A program made the translations under genes and the position numbers. The notes under the pieces are model-generated. The model was not told the origin of the DNA. It searched no databases and saw only the letters and a list, made by a program, of their open reading frames with translations. From Candidatus Rifleibacteriota bacterium (lineage in GTDB: Bacteria > Muiribacteriota > Ozemobacteria > Ozemobacterales > Ozemobacteraceae), in assembly GCA_015232575.1 (NCBI GenBank), contig JADFZL010000022.1:1-64000 (forward strand): DNA of 64,000 nt. The letters are read 5' to 3'. Positions 10,076-19,621 of this stretch are shown one piece after another. Position 1 is the stretch's first letter, and each line of letters begins with the position of its first letter.

Positions 10076-10636
10076 TCAGCCTCCGTAAATTTCACCGTCA
10101 TTGTTGTGTTCCCAGCCACTGGAGCCATTATCCCAGCTGTCACCTGATGGTTGCGTCGGCTTGGGGGAAGGTTTTGGTGCCGGATTATCGTAAGACGGCG
10201 GATAAGTGTGATGGTTGCCGGGATCTTCGTCATTATTGTGCCCCCAGCTGTCGCCGGAGCCATTCGGAGTCGTTGAGTTGCTGCCACTGTTGCCTGAACC
10301 GCTGTTTGGAGTCGGCGGCGGGTAGCTGTGATGATCGCCTGGATCTGTGTCGTTATTGTGTCCCCAACTGTCGCCAGAGCCATTCGGAGTCGTTGAGTTG
10401 CTGCCGCTGTTGCCTGAACCGCTGTTTGGAGTCGGCGGCGGATAGCTGTGATGATCGCCTGGATCTGCATCGTTGCCATGTCCCCACTCATCAATTCCAG
10501 CAGTTGGATCATAACGTACTGAATTCAAATTTGATTTATTTGCGCATTTATTTTTATGAGAACTTGTACCTGCATGAGCTAATTCAGGAGCCAAGGCCAG
10601 AAAAGAGATCAATCCAAAAATAATATAACGTTTCAT
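10076..10636 (-). CDS. Secreted low-complexity tandem-repeat protein
   Basis: Not assigned to a family. It has 186 residues with a signal peptide ending AHA and then three to four copies of a 40-residue unit built on DSWGHNND, DPGDHHSYPPP and Gly/Ser/Asn-rich linkers. The DNA repeats with a 120-base period (compare 10261 with 10381), which points to expansion by unequal exchange. His and Asp in each unit suggest metal binding, but this is speculation. GGGAGG lies upstream of the ATG. The frame on the opposite strand is a shadow of the repeat. Unit number may vary between strains. Confidence 0.7.
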   Translation of the reverse strand: MKRYIIFGLISFLALAPELAHAGTSSHKNKCANKSNLNSVRYDPTAGIDEWGHGNDADPGDHHSYPPPTPNSGSGNSGSNSTTPNGSGDSWGHNNDTDPGDHHSYPPPTPNSGSGNSGSNSTTPNGSGDSWGHNNDEDPGNHHTYPPSYDNPAPKPSPKPTQPSGDSWDNGSSGWEHNNDGEIYGG

Positions 10637-10758
10637 TTGGTGCCTCCCAGACTTTGTTAATCAGAAATACCTGATGTGAATTGTTCAACGCAAATATCAA
10701 GCCAGATATAAAAATGGTTACCTGAAGGCAATCGAAGCACATCAGCGTTTTATTCAAA

Positions 10759-10800
10759 ATTAAATTTGCCAGAATTCAGGCAGAATCTGCCAAATTTAAT
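10759..10800. promoter_or_regulatory. Dyad between minus-strand genes
   Basis: Arms ATTAAATTTGCCA (10759-10771) and TGCCAAATTTAAT (10788-10800) are complementary apart from one central pair. The dyad lies downstream of the Cys-motif gene and upstream of the repeat-protein gene, so it could be a weak terminator or an operator. Confidence 0.4.
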
Positions 10801-10895
10801 ATCAAAGCGCATAGAAACGTTTCGATTTTCAGGTGGAAAACCGAACAGGCTTTGATCCGGATGTCTCTTCAAATTATATTCAGGGTTAGACAGTT

Positions 10896-11369
10896 CTAGT
10901 TGATTTTTGATAACAGTACGACGTAGTTTTTACCATGCTCTTTTGCGCATTTCGGACACGTGGTATAGTAGAAATAATTCATCTTTGCCTGTTTGCCTTT
11001 TGATTTGACATATTTTTCCATTTCCTGAATCCATTTTCCCATCTCTTTAAATGACCCTTCAAAAGTCTTGCTTAAAAATGTTCCTGAAATACTTGTCATT
11101 TTTGCATCTTTGACATCGCCAGAGACGTTCACGAAGACATTTGTTCCCCATAGGGAATCTTCGTCGGCCAGAACGATCATGTCATCGGCTTTAACGTTTG
11201 ATGCCTCAATTTTAGCCATCATTCGCTTCATAACTCCACCGAAATTCAATGGAATATGAAAAAAACTTATAACTCTGTCCATTACAAATTTTTTATTTTC
11301 CCAGACGATTTCCTTTTCATTCCAGGGTTCAGGGTTAAATTTCGGACAACAGATACTTTCACTTTTCAT
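10896..11369 (-). CDS. Conserved hypothetical cytosolic protein with CCP and CPKC motifs
   Basis: About 157 residues from the ATG that has GGATGG eight bases upstream; another ATG four codons earlier (11381) is possible. There is no signal peptide. The sequence has a conserved look: CCPKFNPEPW near the start, SFFHIPLNFG, DEDSLWG in the middle, and a C-terminal YYTTCPKCAKEHGKNYVVLL. Proteins of this pattern are often labelled simply hydrolase, without experimental support that I know of. The Cys pairs could bind metal. No operon partner is evident. Function is left open. Confidence 0.65.
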   Translation of the reverse strand: MKSESICCPKFNPEPWNEKEIVWENKKFVMDRVISFFHIPLNFGGVMKRMMAKIEASNVKADDMIVLADEDSLWGTNVFVNVSGDVKDAKMTSISGTFLSKTFEGSFKEMGKWIQEMEKYVKSKGKQAKMNYFYYTTCPKCAKEHGKNYVVLLSKIN

Positions 11370-11482
11370 AATTTTTTCCATCCGTTTTCTTGATTATGTT
11401 TTTAAATAGCAAAGAGGAATATACATGTTTGATCAATGTTATACTGGTTGAAATCTTCGCTGAAACGTCTTTGTATATGAAG

Positions 11483-12811
11483 TCACAAGCCAACAAATTC
11501 CTTTATCGAAGAGAAAAGTAGTACAACATCGATTAAAGTCAGGATAATTACGCAGAACCATGAAAAGAAGCTCAGCCAGCGTGGATTAACGTATTCCCCC
11601 AGGAGATCTCTGTCATCACCGAGTTTGACAAGATAAAACAGAAATGGTGGTAGAATCAGACCTTGAGCTACCTGAGACAGGCGCATTATCATCAGATAAA
11701 AAGGTTGCAGCCATGGAAGCAAAGCAAGAATGGTTCCGGAAATCAGAAGAAAGGAAAAAATCCAGTAGAAAAAGGGAGCTTCTTCATAGGTTTTGTTGAC
11801 ACCGCGTTCCCAGCCCATTCCTTCGCAAATTGCAAAAGAAGTTGACAATGGAAGAACGGCCGCTCCGAAAATCGAAGCGTTAAAAAGTCCGAAAGCAAAG
11901 AGAAACCCGGAATATGAACCGGCAAGCGGAATAAGAGCCATACCGATTTCGCTTACAGTTGTAACAGAACTTACTCCAGGTTTGCAGAGTGTGACTGCAC
12001 ATGCAACAATGATGAAAAATGAAATAATATCAGTTGTCAGACTTCCAAGAATGACATCCCATTTAGCCTCTGAATAGTTTTCAGTGTTAACGCCCTTTTC
12101 AATGAGAGTGGATTGCAGATAAAACTGCATCCATGGTGTAATTGTTGTACCAATTACACCTATCATCATAATAAGATAAGCTGAATCGTTTCTCCATACC
12201 GGAACAACAAGTGCTTTGAAAGCACTTTCCCAGTCAGGCTTTGCGAGATATGCAGAAATTGGATATGCCATGTAAAAAATAACAGAAAACAGAAATACCT
12301 TTTCTATCTTTTTGTAGTCATATTCAGTAATTACTTTCCAGATTAAGTACGACAGAAAAGGAATAATAAGATACTTGAGAAAAGAAAGACTCGATTTGTA
12401 GCCAAAAGCGGCAATAACAATATCAATTGATGAAGCTATTCCGGAAAATTCACTGAGTACAGTACCAAAGTTCGCGAAGAATACAAGTGACAGAAGCCAG
12501 AATGTTACTTTGACTCCAAATCTTTCCCGCAGAAGATCTGCCAGCCCCTGTCCTGTAACGGCGCCAAGTCTTGCGCTCATTTCCATGGTAACAATAAGAA
12601 GTACTGTTATTGGTATAAGTGTCCACAGAAGGTCGAAACCGTATATTGCACCCGCAACTGAATAAGTGGCGATTCCGCCAGAGTCATTGTCGACGGTTGC
12701 TGTGATAAGCCCCGGACCCATCACGGCAAGAATCATGAATATTTTTTGAACAAACGTTCTGTTGCCGCTAATCTCAGGTTTAACGACTTTTTCCTGTGCT
12801 CCAGGTTTCAT
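11483..12811 (-). CDS. Nramp-family metal ion transporter (possible NRMT type)
   Basis: A 442-residue membrane protein with about 11 hydrophobic helices and the Nramp-like N-terminus VMGPGLITATV. The usual TM1 metal motif DPGN is replaced by DNDSGG, and the TM6 MPH motif is replaced by TPW in TITPWMQFY. The soft methionine ligand used for Mn/Fe is therefore absent, as reported for Nramp-related magnesium transporters. The upstream gene on the same strand encodes an MgtE_N/CBS protein without a membrane domain, which supports a magnesium-linked role. The gap between the two genes holds several repeats, so co-transcription is uncertain. Confidence 0.8.
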   Translation of the reverse strand: MKPGAQEKVVKPEISGNRTFVQKIFMILAVMGPGLITATVDNDSGGIATYSVAGAIYGFDLLWTLIPITVLLIVTMEMSARLGAVTGQGLADLLRERFGVKVTFWLLSLVFFANFGTVLSEFSGIASSIDIVIAAFGYKSSLSFLKYLIIPFLSYLIWKVITEYDYKKIEKVFLFSVIFYMAYPISAYLAKPDWESAFKALVVPVWRNDSAYLIMMIGVIGTTITPWMQFYLQSTLIEKGVNTENYSEAKWDVILGSLTTDIISFFIIVACAVTLCKPGVSSVTTVSEIGMALIPLAGSYSGFLFAFGLFNASIFGAAVLPLSTSFAICEGMGWERGVNKTYEEAPFFYWIFSFLLISGTILALLPWLQPFYLMIMRLSQVAQGLILPPFLFYLVKLGDDRDLLGEYVNPRWLSFFSWFCVIILTLIDVVLLFSSIKEFVGL

Positions 12812-13293
12812 ATTTTTCCTCAGCTGGCCAGTATATAATTAAAATATCTACTCAATAATTCGGTGAATTTACCTTCACTGCCGTGAACTTATGAACGTGA
12901 TCTCTCTCTTCGGCCGAGATGACAATGAATCAATTACTGATGGCGATCATTTTTGTGTGACGATTACACCCACGAGTTTCCTATTACTTCTTGGCAGTGG
13001 AACTTACCCTTTCCCCGTCTTCACCGTGGGAGTAGGCAAGGGTGAGGGTTCTTTGACCTCTGATCATTAAGCAGATAGAATTTTTCATTTTTTTACAAGG
13101 TTAAACACATTGTCAAACACAGAAAGACCTTTCTGAAAAGTGTATGTCTGGGAATCCCATGTAGACATTACAGCTAAAAACATTGTTGAACACAAAAAGA
13201 CCTTTCTGATAGCCGAGAGCACAAAGTGCTCGACCGCGGGGAGTGAGACGGTCGAACTTGTTCGACCGGCGAGAGGGGGCGCGTGCCCCCTCT
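12812..13293. other. Gene-free spacer with repeats
   Basis: No plausible gene. It holds a lone right half of repeat family A near 12896-12925 (CTCTCTTCGGCCGAGATGAC). Two copies of a direct repeat of about 38 bases follow (13104-13142 and 13175-13212, sharing CAGAAAGACCTTTCTG or CAAAAAGACCTTTCTG). A full family B structured element lies at its right end. Confidence 0.6.
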
Positions 13294-13296
13294 CTA
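13212..13296. repeat. Family B structured repeat, copy 1
   Basis: The element contains successive perfect stems: GAGCAC/GTGCTC, CGACCG/CGGTCG, GTCGAA/TTCGAC and GAGAGGGGGC/GCCCCCTCTC. It is nearly identical to the tandem copies at 61958-62170. Its right edge supplies the stop codon of the MgtE_N/CBS gene. Confidence 0.85.
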
Positions 13297-14574
13297 ACTA
13301 GAAAGCGCACGTCTTTTCCAGACTTTTGGCATGTTATCCATGAGAAGCTCCATTACATCGTCTACAGTGACAACTCCCATAATACATTCTTTTTCATCAA
13401 GTACCGGAAGAGCAAGAAGATTATACTTCGAAATAAGACTTGCAACTTCTTCTTCCGGGGCATCAGCAGTAACCGATATTATCTTGTGATTCATTATTTC
13501 AGTTACTGGAGTATTTGGCTTGCCCACAAGAAGATCTCTTATTGAGATTACTCCAATAAGCTTGTCTGAATGGTCAAGCACATATATGTAATAAATGATT
13601 TCAAGATCAAGTGCGACAAGCCTTAGATGTGAAAATGCTTCATTTACAGTGAACTCTTCATAAATAGTTGCAAAGCCCGTGCTCATAAGTCCACCGGCGG
13701 TATTTTCCTCGTGTTTCAATAGTTCCCGAACTTCACCGGCTTCTTCTTTATCCATGTGCCACAATATTTCAGCGGCTTTGGTTTCATCAATATCCTGCAA
13801 TATGTCAGCGGCTTCGTCTGGTTCCATTTCTTCGAGAATGTCGGAAGCCTTTTCACTGGGCATGTTTTCAATGATCTGAATCTGTGTTTCACTTTCGACT
13901 TCTGCCAGTGTTTCTGCGGCAGTTTCGTTGTCGAGAGTTCTGATGAGGTTCAAACCTTCATGAAGACTCAGATCTTCAAGAATGTCTGCGATATCAGCCG
14001 GATGCAGTTCATGAATTTTTTGACTTGCAACTGTCAGTTTGAGTTGAGAAAACCGTGTTGGAAGGCTTTCAACGAGATCCCAGGCTATAATTTCGCTTTC
14101 AACCGGAAGTCTGAGCTTTTTCAGGAATGGGCATAACCAGTTTTCCCAGCCCATTCTTCGAATGAGGCCCTTAAGTCCGATGTCAACTCCAATAAGCCGT
14201 AATTCATCTTTGACTTCTGCCAGATGAAGGTCATTTACCCGCAGTACACGTGCATCAGAGATGTCAACTATCTGTTTGTCCCAGATGCTTTTTGCCAGAA
14301 CCTGCTGCGGAACATCTTCAAACTGGGCTAGCGAAGAAGTTGGAGTAGTGAGAACAAATTTCCCGATGCGGAAAGCTGAAAAATCGCTAAGTTTTGCTGC
14401 AAATTTCGTTTTCCCGTCATTTGAGGAAATAATGATTCCGGAAAATCTTGGATATTTATCTCCAAGCAGCAGATTGAGATCAAAAATTTTGCCAACAATT
14501 TCTCCACTTGCGTTGACAACGGAGGAATCAATTATATCAGCCAGAAAATGTTTCTTATCTGAGGAAAATGGCAT
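13294..14574 (-). CDS. PRC-barrel, MgtE N-domain and CBS-pair protein without membrane domain
   Basis: The 426-residue protein is soluble. Residues 1-165 look like PRC-barrel-type beta domains (VVNASGEIVGKIFDL). About 185-290 is an MgtE_N superhelical domain (HPADIADILEDL, then EEMEPDEAADIL). About 295-415 is a pair of CBS domains starting after GGLMSTGF. In MgtE these parts sense cytosolic magnesium and gate a C-terminal channel; here the protein ends at residue 426 with no transmembrane segment. The last codons and the stop run into repeat B, so the original tail may have been altered. It probably regulates the Nramp-like transporter encoded next to it. Confidence 0.82.
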   Translation of the reverse strand: MPFSSDKKHFLADIIDSSVVNASGEIVGKIFDLNLLLGDKYPRFSGIIISSNDGKTKFAAKLSDFSAFRIGKFVLTTPTSSLAQFEDVPQQVLAKSIWDKQIVDISDARVLRVNDLHLAEVKDELRLIGVDIGLKGLIRRMGWENWLCPFLKKLRLPVESEIIAWDLVESLPTRFSQLKLTVASQKIHELHPADIADILEDLSLHEGLNLIRTLDNETAAETLAEVESETQIQIIENMPSEKASDILEEMEPDEAADILQDIDETKAAEILWHMDKEEAGEVRELLKHEENTAGGLMSTGFATIYEEFTVNEAFSHLRLVALDLEIIYYIYVLDHSDKLIGVISIRDLLVGKPNTPVTEIMNHKIISVTADAPEEEVASLISKYNLLALPVLDEKECIMGVVTVDDVMELLMDNMPKVWKRRALSS

Positions 14575-14624
14575 AATTATCAGCTACCAATCTGCATTCA
14601 GGTTCACCCTATAATATTTTTGAT

Positions 14625-14695
14625 TGTCATCTCGACCGAAGGAATAGATCTCATAAGGGTCACTACCAGATTTATCCTTATAGGTCGAAATGACA
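14625..14695. repeat. Family A palindromic repeat, inverted orientation
   Basis: Left arm TGTCATCTCGACCGAAGGAA and right arm GGTCGAAATGACA. It is the element at 3841 read from the other strand, and more degenerate. It lies between the scramblase-like gene end and the MgtE_N/CBS gene start. Confidence 0.75.
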
Positions 14696-14747
14696 GCAAG
14701 TGACTACTTCTATAAGACAATGCACCCTGGTTCTTATTTTAATACCC

Positions 14748-15332
14748 TTATGTTTCGTGATAAAGCATGTCCACAACTATTGCTCCGGCGAGCAGCATAT
14801 GCGGCCTTTCTGATGCTCTTTCAAGCTCAACCAGCCAGTCATCTGATGTTGAAAACATTTCTCTTGAATAGCCCTTCCACTGGTGTGATATTGTGCCGGC
14901 TTTTTTTCCGGATTTGTCAATAAATGTGAATTTTTTTGCATACCAGTCATCAGCGACAATCTGGCCTGCACAGTCATTTGCTGAATCAAGAACTTCGATT
15001 TTCTTTTTCAGTGATGCGAATTTTTGTTTAAAAGAGCAAATTTTCCTGTCATTGCCATCATAAACTTCGATGGCTCTCAGAAGAGCATTACCTGTGCGTT
15101 TTATGGTCATCAGGAGCTTTCCATCGGAGTCTTCAACTTTCAATTGAAATGGCATAAGCATATTGTCAAGAAACATTTTCTGAATTTTATGCCCGATACA
15201 GCTTTCTTCAGTAACTTTTCCCAGTTTTTTTGATCTGTCATTGCAGTCAAGAATATCATAGGAATTATCAAGATTAGTGAATTCATCGTGTTCGTGAATG
15301 TACCACTTGTTATTTTCAAAAATATCGCTCAT
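14748..15332 (-). CDS. Scramblase / LURP-one-related protein
   Basis: A 194-residue protein with no signal peptide. It carries the tubby-like pattern of short beta strands with YDGNDRKICSFKQK, then GKKAGTISHQWKG and a hydrophobic C-terminal helix (HMLLAGAIVVDMLYHE). This matches bacterial LURP-one/scramblase-like proteins, whose function in bacteria is not established. The start lies 11 bases after the stop of the secreted unknown at 15344, so the two form a minus-strand operon in which this gene is second. Confidence 0.7.
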   Translation of the reverse strand: MSDIFENNKWYIHEHDEFTNLDNSYDILDCNDRSKKLGKVTEESCIGHKIQKMFLDNMLMPFQLKVEDSDGKLLMTIKRTGNALLRAIEVYDGNDRKICSFKQKFASLKKKIEVLDSANDCAGQIVADDWYAKKFTFIDKSGKKAGTISHQWKGYSREMFSTSDDWLVELERASERPHMLLAGAIVVDMLYHET

Positions 15333-15343
15333 TCTTCTTCCTC

Positions 15344-16180
15344 CTACCAGACTAATCCTGCCGGAGAAGCGGTCCAGCTGAGGCCCGTTTCACCAGTTTC
15401 TGTAGCGGCGTCAGCGATTTCTGACCAGAGAACTTCCGGAATAAGAACATCAAGTGTCATTTCCTGAAATTTGAAGGTGGCTAATCCGGAGACTGTATTT
15501 TTAAGTGATTCCTTCCATGAATCAGATCTTTCTTTTGCGCAGAACTGAAGTCCAGCTCTGATAAGGTGCCATTTTCCATCAAATCCGGAAAGTGCTCTTC
15601 TTTTTACAAGAGGAAATCTTTCGAAACTGTCAATGAGAAATTTCTGAAGTTGATCTCGTTCAGTCTGAGAAAGCTTCTTTTCGCCACCTGAAAGTGATCG
15701 GCAGAAACCAAGGTATTCGGCGTAAGCTTCAAGCGACTGCAAGTTAAAACTTTCTGAAGCTGTTGATACAACTACGCTGTTTACGGCATTACTGACATTG
15801 GTATACAGTTGTGCTGCCTGATCAGTCGGATCAGATCTGACATTTTCCTCGTAATCATTGTTCAGAATCTGTTTTACGATTTCCATTTCCTTGGCAGGCA
15901 TTGTTGTCATTGATGCAACAAGGGCATCAGCTTCAAGAAAGGCTTTTCTTTCTTCCGGTTCCATCGAAGAACATTCCTTTCTGATGCTGTTGATTAAGAT
16001 TTCTTTCTGACTGGTAGTCAATCTCGTTCCAAGTGCATATTCCATCAGTCTTAAATGACTGTTCAGTGATTTCATCGTTATAGCAGGAGCTTCGGAAACA
16101 ATAACTTCATCAAGACCCTGAGAAAAAGCCATTGAGCAAGAGAATACCATCAAAGCAACAAACAAGAATTTGATACGCAT
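15344..16180 (-). CDS. Secreted protein of unknown function
   Basis: Not recognised. The 278 residues begin with a signal peptide ending MAFSQ. The mature part is mostly helical and charged (LTTSQKEILINSIRKE, LSQTERDQLQKFLIDS), without visible catalytic motifs, and contains two Cys. GGGAGG precedes the ATG. It is the first gene of a two-gene operon with the scramblase-like protein. The gap of 240 bases upstream separates it from the divergent HEAT/TPR gene, so promoters for both should lie there. Confidence 0.65.
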   Translation of the reverse strand: MRIKFLFVALMVFSCSMAFSQGLDEVIVSEAPAITMKSLNSHLRLMEYALGTRLTTSQKEILINSIRKECSSMEPEERKAFLEADALVASMTTMPAKEMEIVKQILNNDYEENVRSDPTDQAAQLYTNVSNAVNSVVVSTASESFNLQSLEAYAEYLGFCRSLSGGEKKLSQTERDQLQKFLIDSFERFPLVKRRALSGFDGKWHLIRAGLQFCAKERSDSWKESLKNTVSGLATFKFQEMTLDVLIPEVLWSEIADAATETGETGLSWTASPAGLVW

Positions 16181-16420
16181 ATCAACCTCCCTGATGAATT
16201 AATTACGAGAGTAAATATTACTAAAATCATGATATAATCACAACGCTTTTTTTAAATATGTTATATTTTTTACCGAAATATTATACTATGATTGTTAGAA
16301 TATTATTAAGATAAAAAATTTAAAAGGTTTTTTTCAGGAATCTGCTTCACAGATGCAGAAAATATCTGAGCAGATTTTGCTGTGTTATTCAGCTTCAGTT
16401 GAACCAAAGGGGGATTTATT

Positions 16421-19276
16421 GTGCATCAGGATTTTGAAGATCTTGTAACCGATTTGAAATCGACCTTGATAACCAAGCGTTTAAAAGCTGTCAAGGGGTT
16501 GGGAAAATTGAAAACGGCAGCTGTTTGTGAGCCATTGCGTGAAATGCTCAATGACCGGTCAAAAGAGGTCAGATGTGCTGCGGTTGAAGCTCTTGGAAAT
16601 TGTCGTCCTCAGAATCTTGCCGATATTCTTCGACCACTTTCAACTGACCGTTCAGCAGATGTCAGGCTCAGAGTTGCTCATTCGCTTGGAAATCTTGAAA
16701 ACCCTGATTCTGTAAAAATACTTCTCGAGCTGATGAAGGACCAGAAAGACGACGTGGCTGATATGGCAGCACGTTCGCTTGCAAAATTTATCGGAACAGG
16801 AATTTTCCATCTGATAAGATCTTTTTCTGACCGCTCATGGAAAGTCAGACAGCGTGCGGCACTTGCTTTGGCAAAAACCGGAATAAGAGCTGCTGAACAC
16901 CTTCGGGGTGCGCTGAAGGAAAATGATTCGAATGTCAGGTTCTGGGCAACTGTATCTCTTGGAAAACTCAAAGAAAGAGCTTTCAAGAACGATTTGCTTG
17001 AACGCCTGAACGATGATAACACAGGAGTTCGAATTGCTGCGCTGAAAGCACTTCGTGATATTGGCGATCCGTCTGTTGTAAGTAAGCTTTTCGAAGCTCT
17101 TTCACAAAGTTCCGATCAGGTTCGTGACGTCATATACGATATTCTGAAAGATTTTGGCTCGCATTCAATACCATTCCTTGTAGATTCTCTTTCAAACGAG
17201 TTCTGGCTTGGCAGATCTCTCGCTGCAAGAGCTCTTGCTGAAATGGGAAGTGAGAGCATTACTCCGCTTCTGAAGGTTATGGAAAGCCAGGATAAGGAAA
17301 GAAGATTCTGGGCAATTAAGATTCTTGGCCAGATTCGCGAAATTACAGCGCTTCCTGAAATAAAGAAGGCACTCTCTGATACCGAGTTTAACATTAGAAT
17401 GGCCGCAGTTCAGGCAATTGGTGATTTCAAACTGGAAGAACTTATTCCAACGCTTATCGAACGCTTTCTTGATCCTTCCTGGGAAGTCAGACGTGAAGCA
17501 CACCGGTCTGTTGTAAAAGCCGGAAACATCGCTGTAGAAGCTTTATCAAAAAGTCTTTTATCTTCGGATGAAGATATCAGATTCTGGTCATTGCGATCTC
17601 TTGGCGAAATATGCGAACCATCAAGCTTTAAACCAATTGTTAAACTTCTCAAAGATAAATCATGGAATATCAGGAAAACAGCATCACAGGTACTTGCTAA
17701 ATTCGGAGAAGATGCACTGCTCGAATTAACAAACCTTGCAACGGAAGGTGATTCTGAGGTCAGATACTGGGTCTTGCAGACTCTGGGTCAGATTGGCTCT
17801 AAAATTTCGCTGCCGCTGCTTTTCAAAGCACTCGAAGATCCTTCCGATTCAATAAGAACAGCGGCTCAGAAAGCCCTTGGCAATTATGGAATATCGATTT
17901 TCGACGATTTGATAACTCTTCTGAAAACAGACAATCGAAAACGCCTCGAGAGCATCGCTTCTACAATGCACAATCTTCCCGAAGAACAGGTGATTCCGAA
18001 ACTTGTACAAAGCCTTGGAAAATACGATGACCACATAAATTTCTGGCTGAGACGCTCTATAGCCGGGTTCCCGGCGCAGGCACGCAAACCTGTGAAATTG
18101 CTGCTTGAAAGCAAAGCAAATGAAGTTCGCAGGCAGGCTCTGCTTACACTTGCCATGATAGGGCAGTTTGCAGATTCCGAAGAAATTCTGCCACATCTTA
18201 AAGATGAGTACTGGCCGGCACGTGCAGCAGCTGCAGATGCACTTGGTGCGTTGAAAAATCCTGTTGCAGTAGATGAGCTTATTATTGCAATAGAAGATGA
18301 TGACGAAGATCTCGCGCTTTCAGCCGCAAAAGCTCTTGGTGAAATAAAAGATCAGAAGGCTGTTCCGGCTTTACTTTCAACACTTTCACGTGAATCATGG
18401 ACGCTTAAATTTCATATTATAAGTATACTTGGTAAGATGAAGGTCAGACGAGCTGTTCCCGATCTGCTCAAACTGATTGACGAAGACACACTTGATCTTA
18501 AGATTCCTATTATCAGAGCAATTGGAGAAATTGGACATCCTGAAAGTTTTAAGCCGCTCAAGGAAAGATTTAATAAGGAAAGCGATTCAGATGCAAGAAT
18601 TGAATATCTTGAATCTTTCGCTAAAATTGGAAATCCTGAAGTTCTTCCGCAGTTTCTTGAAATGATTAAGCCCGACAAACCATGGGAAGAAAGAAGAATA
18701 GCAATTAAAGCTCTTGGAGTCATGAAATCACCTGATTCAAAAGCTGCTCTTCTTGAACTTCTCCGCGATAATGATATGCTTATCATCCGTGAGACTCTGA
18801 ATTCACTCAAACAGATTCTCACTCTCGAAGAATATAAATCACTCGAAGAAAAGCTTACCATCAGACGCAAGAAAACTGAGGCTTTCCAGAAGTATTTTCA
18901 GGATGGTGTTAATCAGATGAAACTCGGGGCCATGGTTGATGCAGAAAAGTCATTCACAAATGCACTGAAGTACAACCCGAAAAGTGCAGGCGTCTATTCG
19001 GCGCTTGGCAATCTTTATTACAAAACCGGAAAACTGATTAATGCAACGAAAGCCTATCACATGGCATCAACTCTTGAGCCGCGTGATATAGTTCTGAAAA
19101 TAAATCTCGGCATGGTTTTTTATCGCAGAAGAGCATACACCGAATCAATGGAAGTGTTCAACCGAATCATCAAAGAATCTGAGCCAAAAAGTCAACAGGG
19201 AATATACGCTACACGAATGATTGAAAAAATACAGCTCGAATCAAAACGAAACCCGAACCGAACCGGCGGTCTATAA
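16421..19276 (+). CDS. HEAT-repeat protein with C-terminal TPRs
   Basis: A 951-residue cytosolic protein starting at GTG with AAGGGGG upstream. Residues 1-820 are about 25 HEAT/PBS-lyase-type repeats, each with a pattern like VR-AA-ALG and D-S-V-R spaced by about 31 residues. From about residue 825 there are two to three tetratricopeptide repeats (AEKSFTNALKYNPKSAGVY, NATKAYHMASTLEP). Both repeat types are protein-binding scaffolds, so a role in assembling a complex is likely, but no enzymatic motif is present. A strong terminator follows four bases after the stop. Confidence 0.88.
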   Translation: MHQDFEDLVTDLKSTLITKRLKAVKGLGKLKTAAVCEPLREMLNDRSKEVRCAAVEALGNCRPQNLADILRPLSTDRSADVRLRVAHSLGNLENPDSVKILLELMKDQKDDVADMAARSLAKFIGTGIFHLIRSFSDRSWKVRQRAALALAKTGIRAAEHLRGALKENDSNVRFWATVSLGKLKERAFKNDLLERLNDDNTGVRIAALKALRDIGDPSVVSKLFEALSQSSDQVRDVIYDILKDFGSHSIPFLVDSLSNEFWLGRSLAARALAEMGSESITPLLKVMESQDKERRFWAIKILGQIREITALPEIKKALSDTEFNIRMAAVQAIGDFKLEELIPTLIERFLDPSWEVRREAHRSVVKAGNIAVEALSKSLLSSDEDIRFWSLRSLGEICEPSSFKPIVKLLKDKSWNIRKTASQVLAKFGEDALLELTNLATEGDSEVRYWVLQTLGQIGSKISLPLLFKALEDPSDSIRTAAQKALGNYGISIFDDLITLLKTDNRKRLESIASTMHNLPEEQVIPKLVQSLGKYDDHINFWLRRSIAGFPAQARKPVKLLLESKANEVRRQALLTLAMIGQFADSEEILPHLKDEYWPARAAAADALGALKNPVAVDELIIAIEDDDEDLALSAAKALGEIKDQKAVPALLSTLSRESWTLKFHIISILGKMKVRRAVPDLLKLIDEDTLDLKIPIIRAIGEIGHPESFKPLKERFNKESDSDARIEYLESFAKIGNPEVLPQFLEMIKPDKPWEERRIAIKALGVMKSPDSKAALLELLRDNDMLIIRETLNSLKQILTLEEYKSLEEKLTIRRKKTEAFQKYFQDGVNQMKLGAMVDAEKSFTNALKYNPKSAGVYSALGNLYYKTGKLINATKAYHMASTLEPRDIVLKINLGMVFYRRRAYTESMEVFNRIIKESEPKSQQGIYATRMIEKIQLESKRNPNRTGGL

Positions 19277-19280
19277 AAAA

Positions 19281-19319
19281 AAGCGACCCGCTCTTTAACA
19301 ACAGGAGCGGGTCGCTTTT
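19281..19319 (+). terminator. Rho-independent terminator of the HEAT/TPR gene
   Basis: Perfect stem AAGCGACCCGCTC / GAGCGGGTCGCTT with a 10-base loop, followed by TTTTG. An A run just before the stem lets it work on both strands. Confidence 0.9.
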
Positions 19320-19621
19320 GTAATAGGTCGATCTATTCCGTCAGGTGAGATGACAATAAAAATAAAAAATCATTTTGTCCCTTTTCTAGTTCCAAATTTA
19401 ACAATTTTTCATTGAATTAATTATGAAGATAGGATATTATTTTTAATACGGAGCCTGATTTAGTAGAGCAAATCTTAATAAAGTGGTCTTTTAAACAATG
19501 GAACCGGAAATTAATAAATCAGCCTTTTCTATACCTTTACTAACGTGAAAAGTCTTTGAAAATTCATGCAAACGAACAAGGGCATAATGAAATAGAATGA
19601 GTTATTAATTTCCAATGCCAA

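Noticed and set aside
10006..10623. Plus-strand Cys/Arg-rich frame opposite the repeat protein
   Set aside because: It mirrors the 120-base repeat on the coding strand, lacks a signal peptide or ribosome site, and the minus strand gives the more natural secreted protein.
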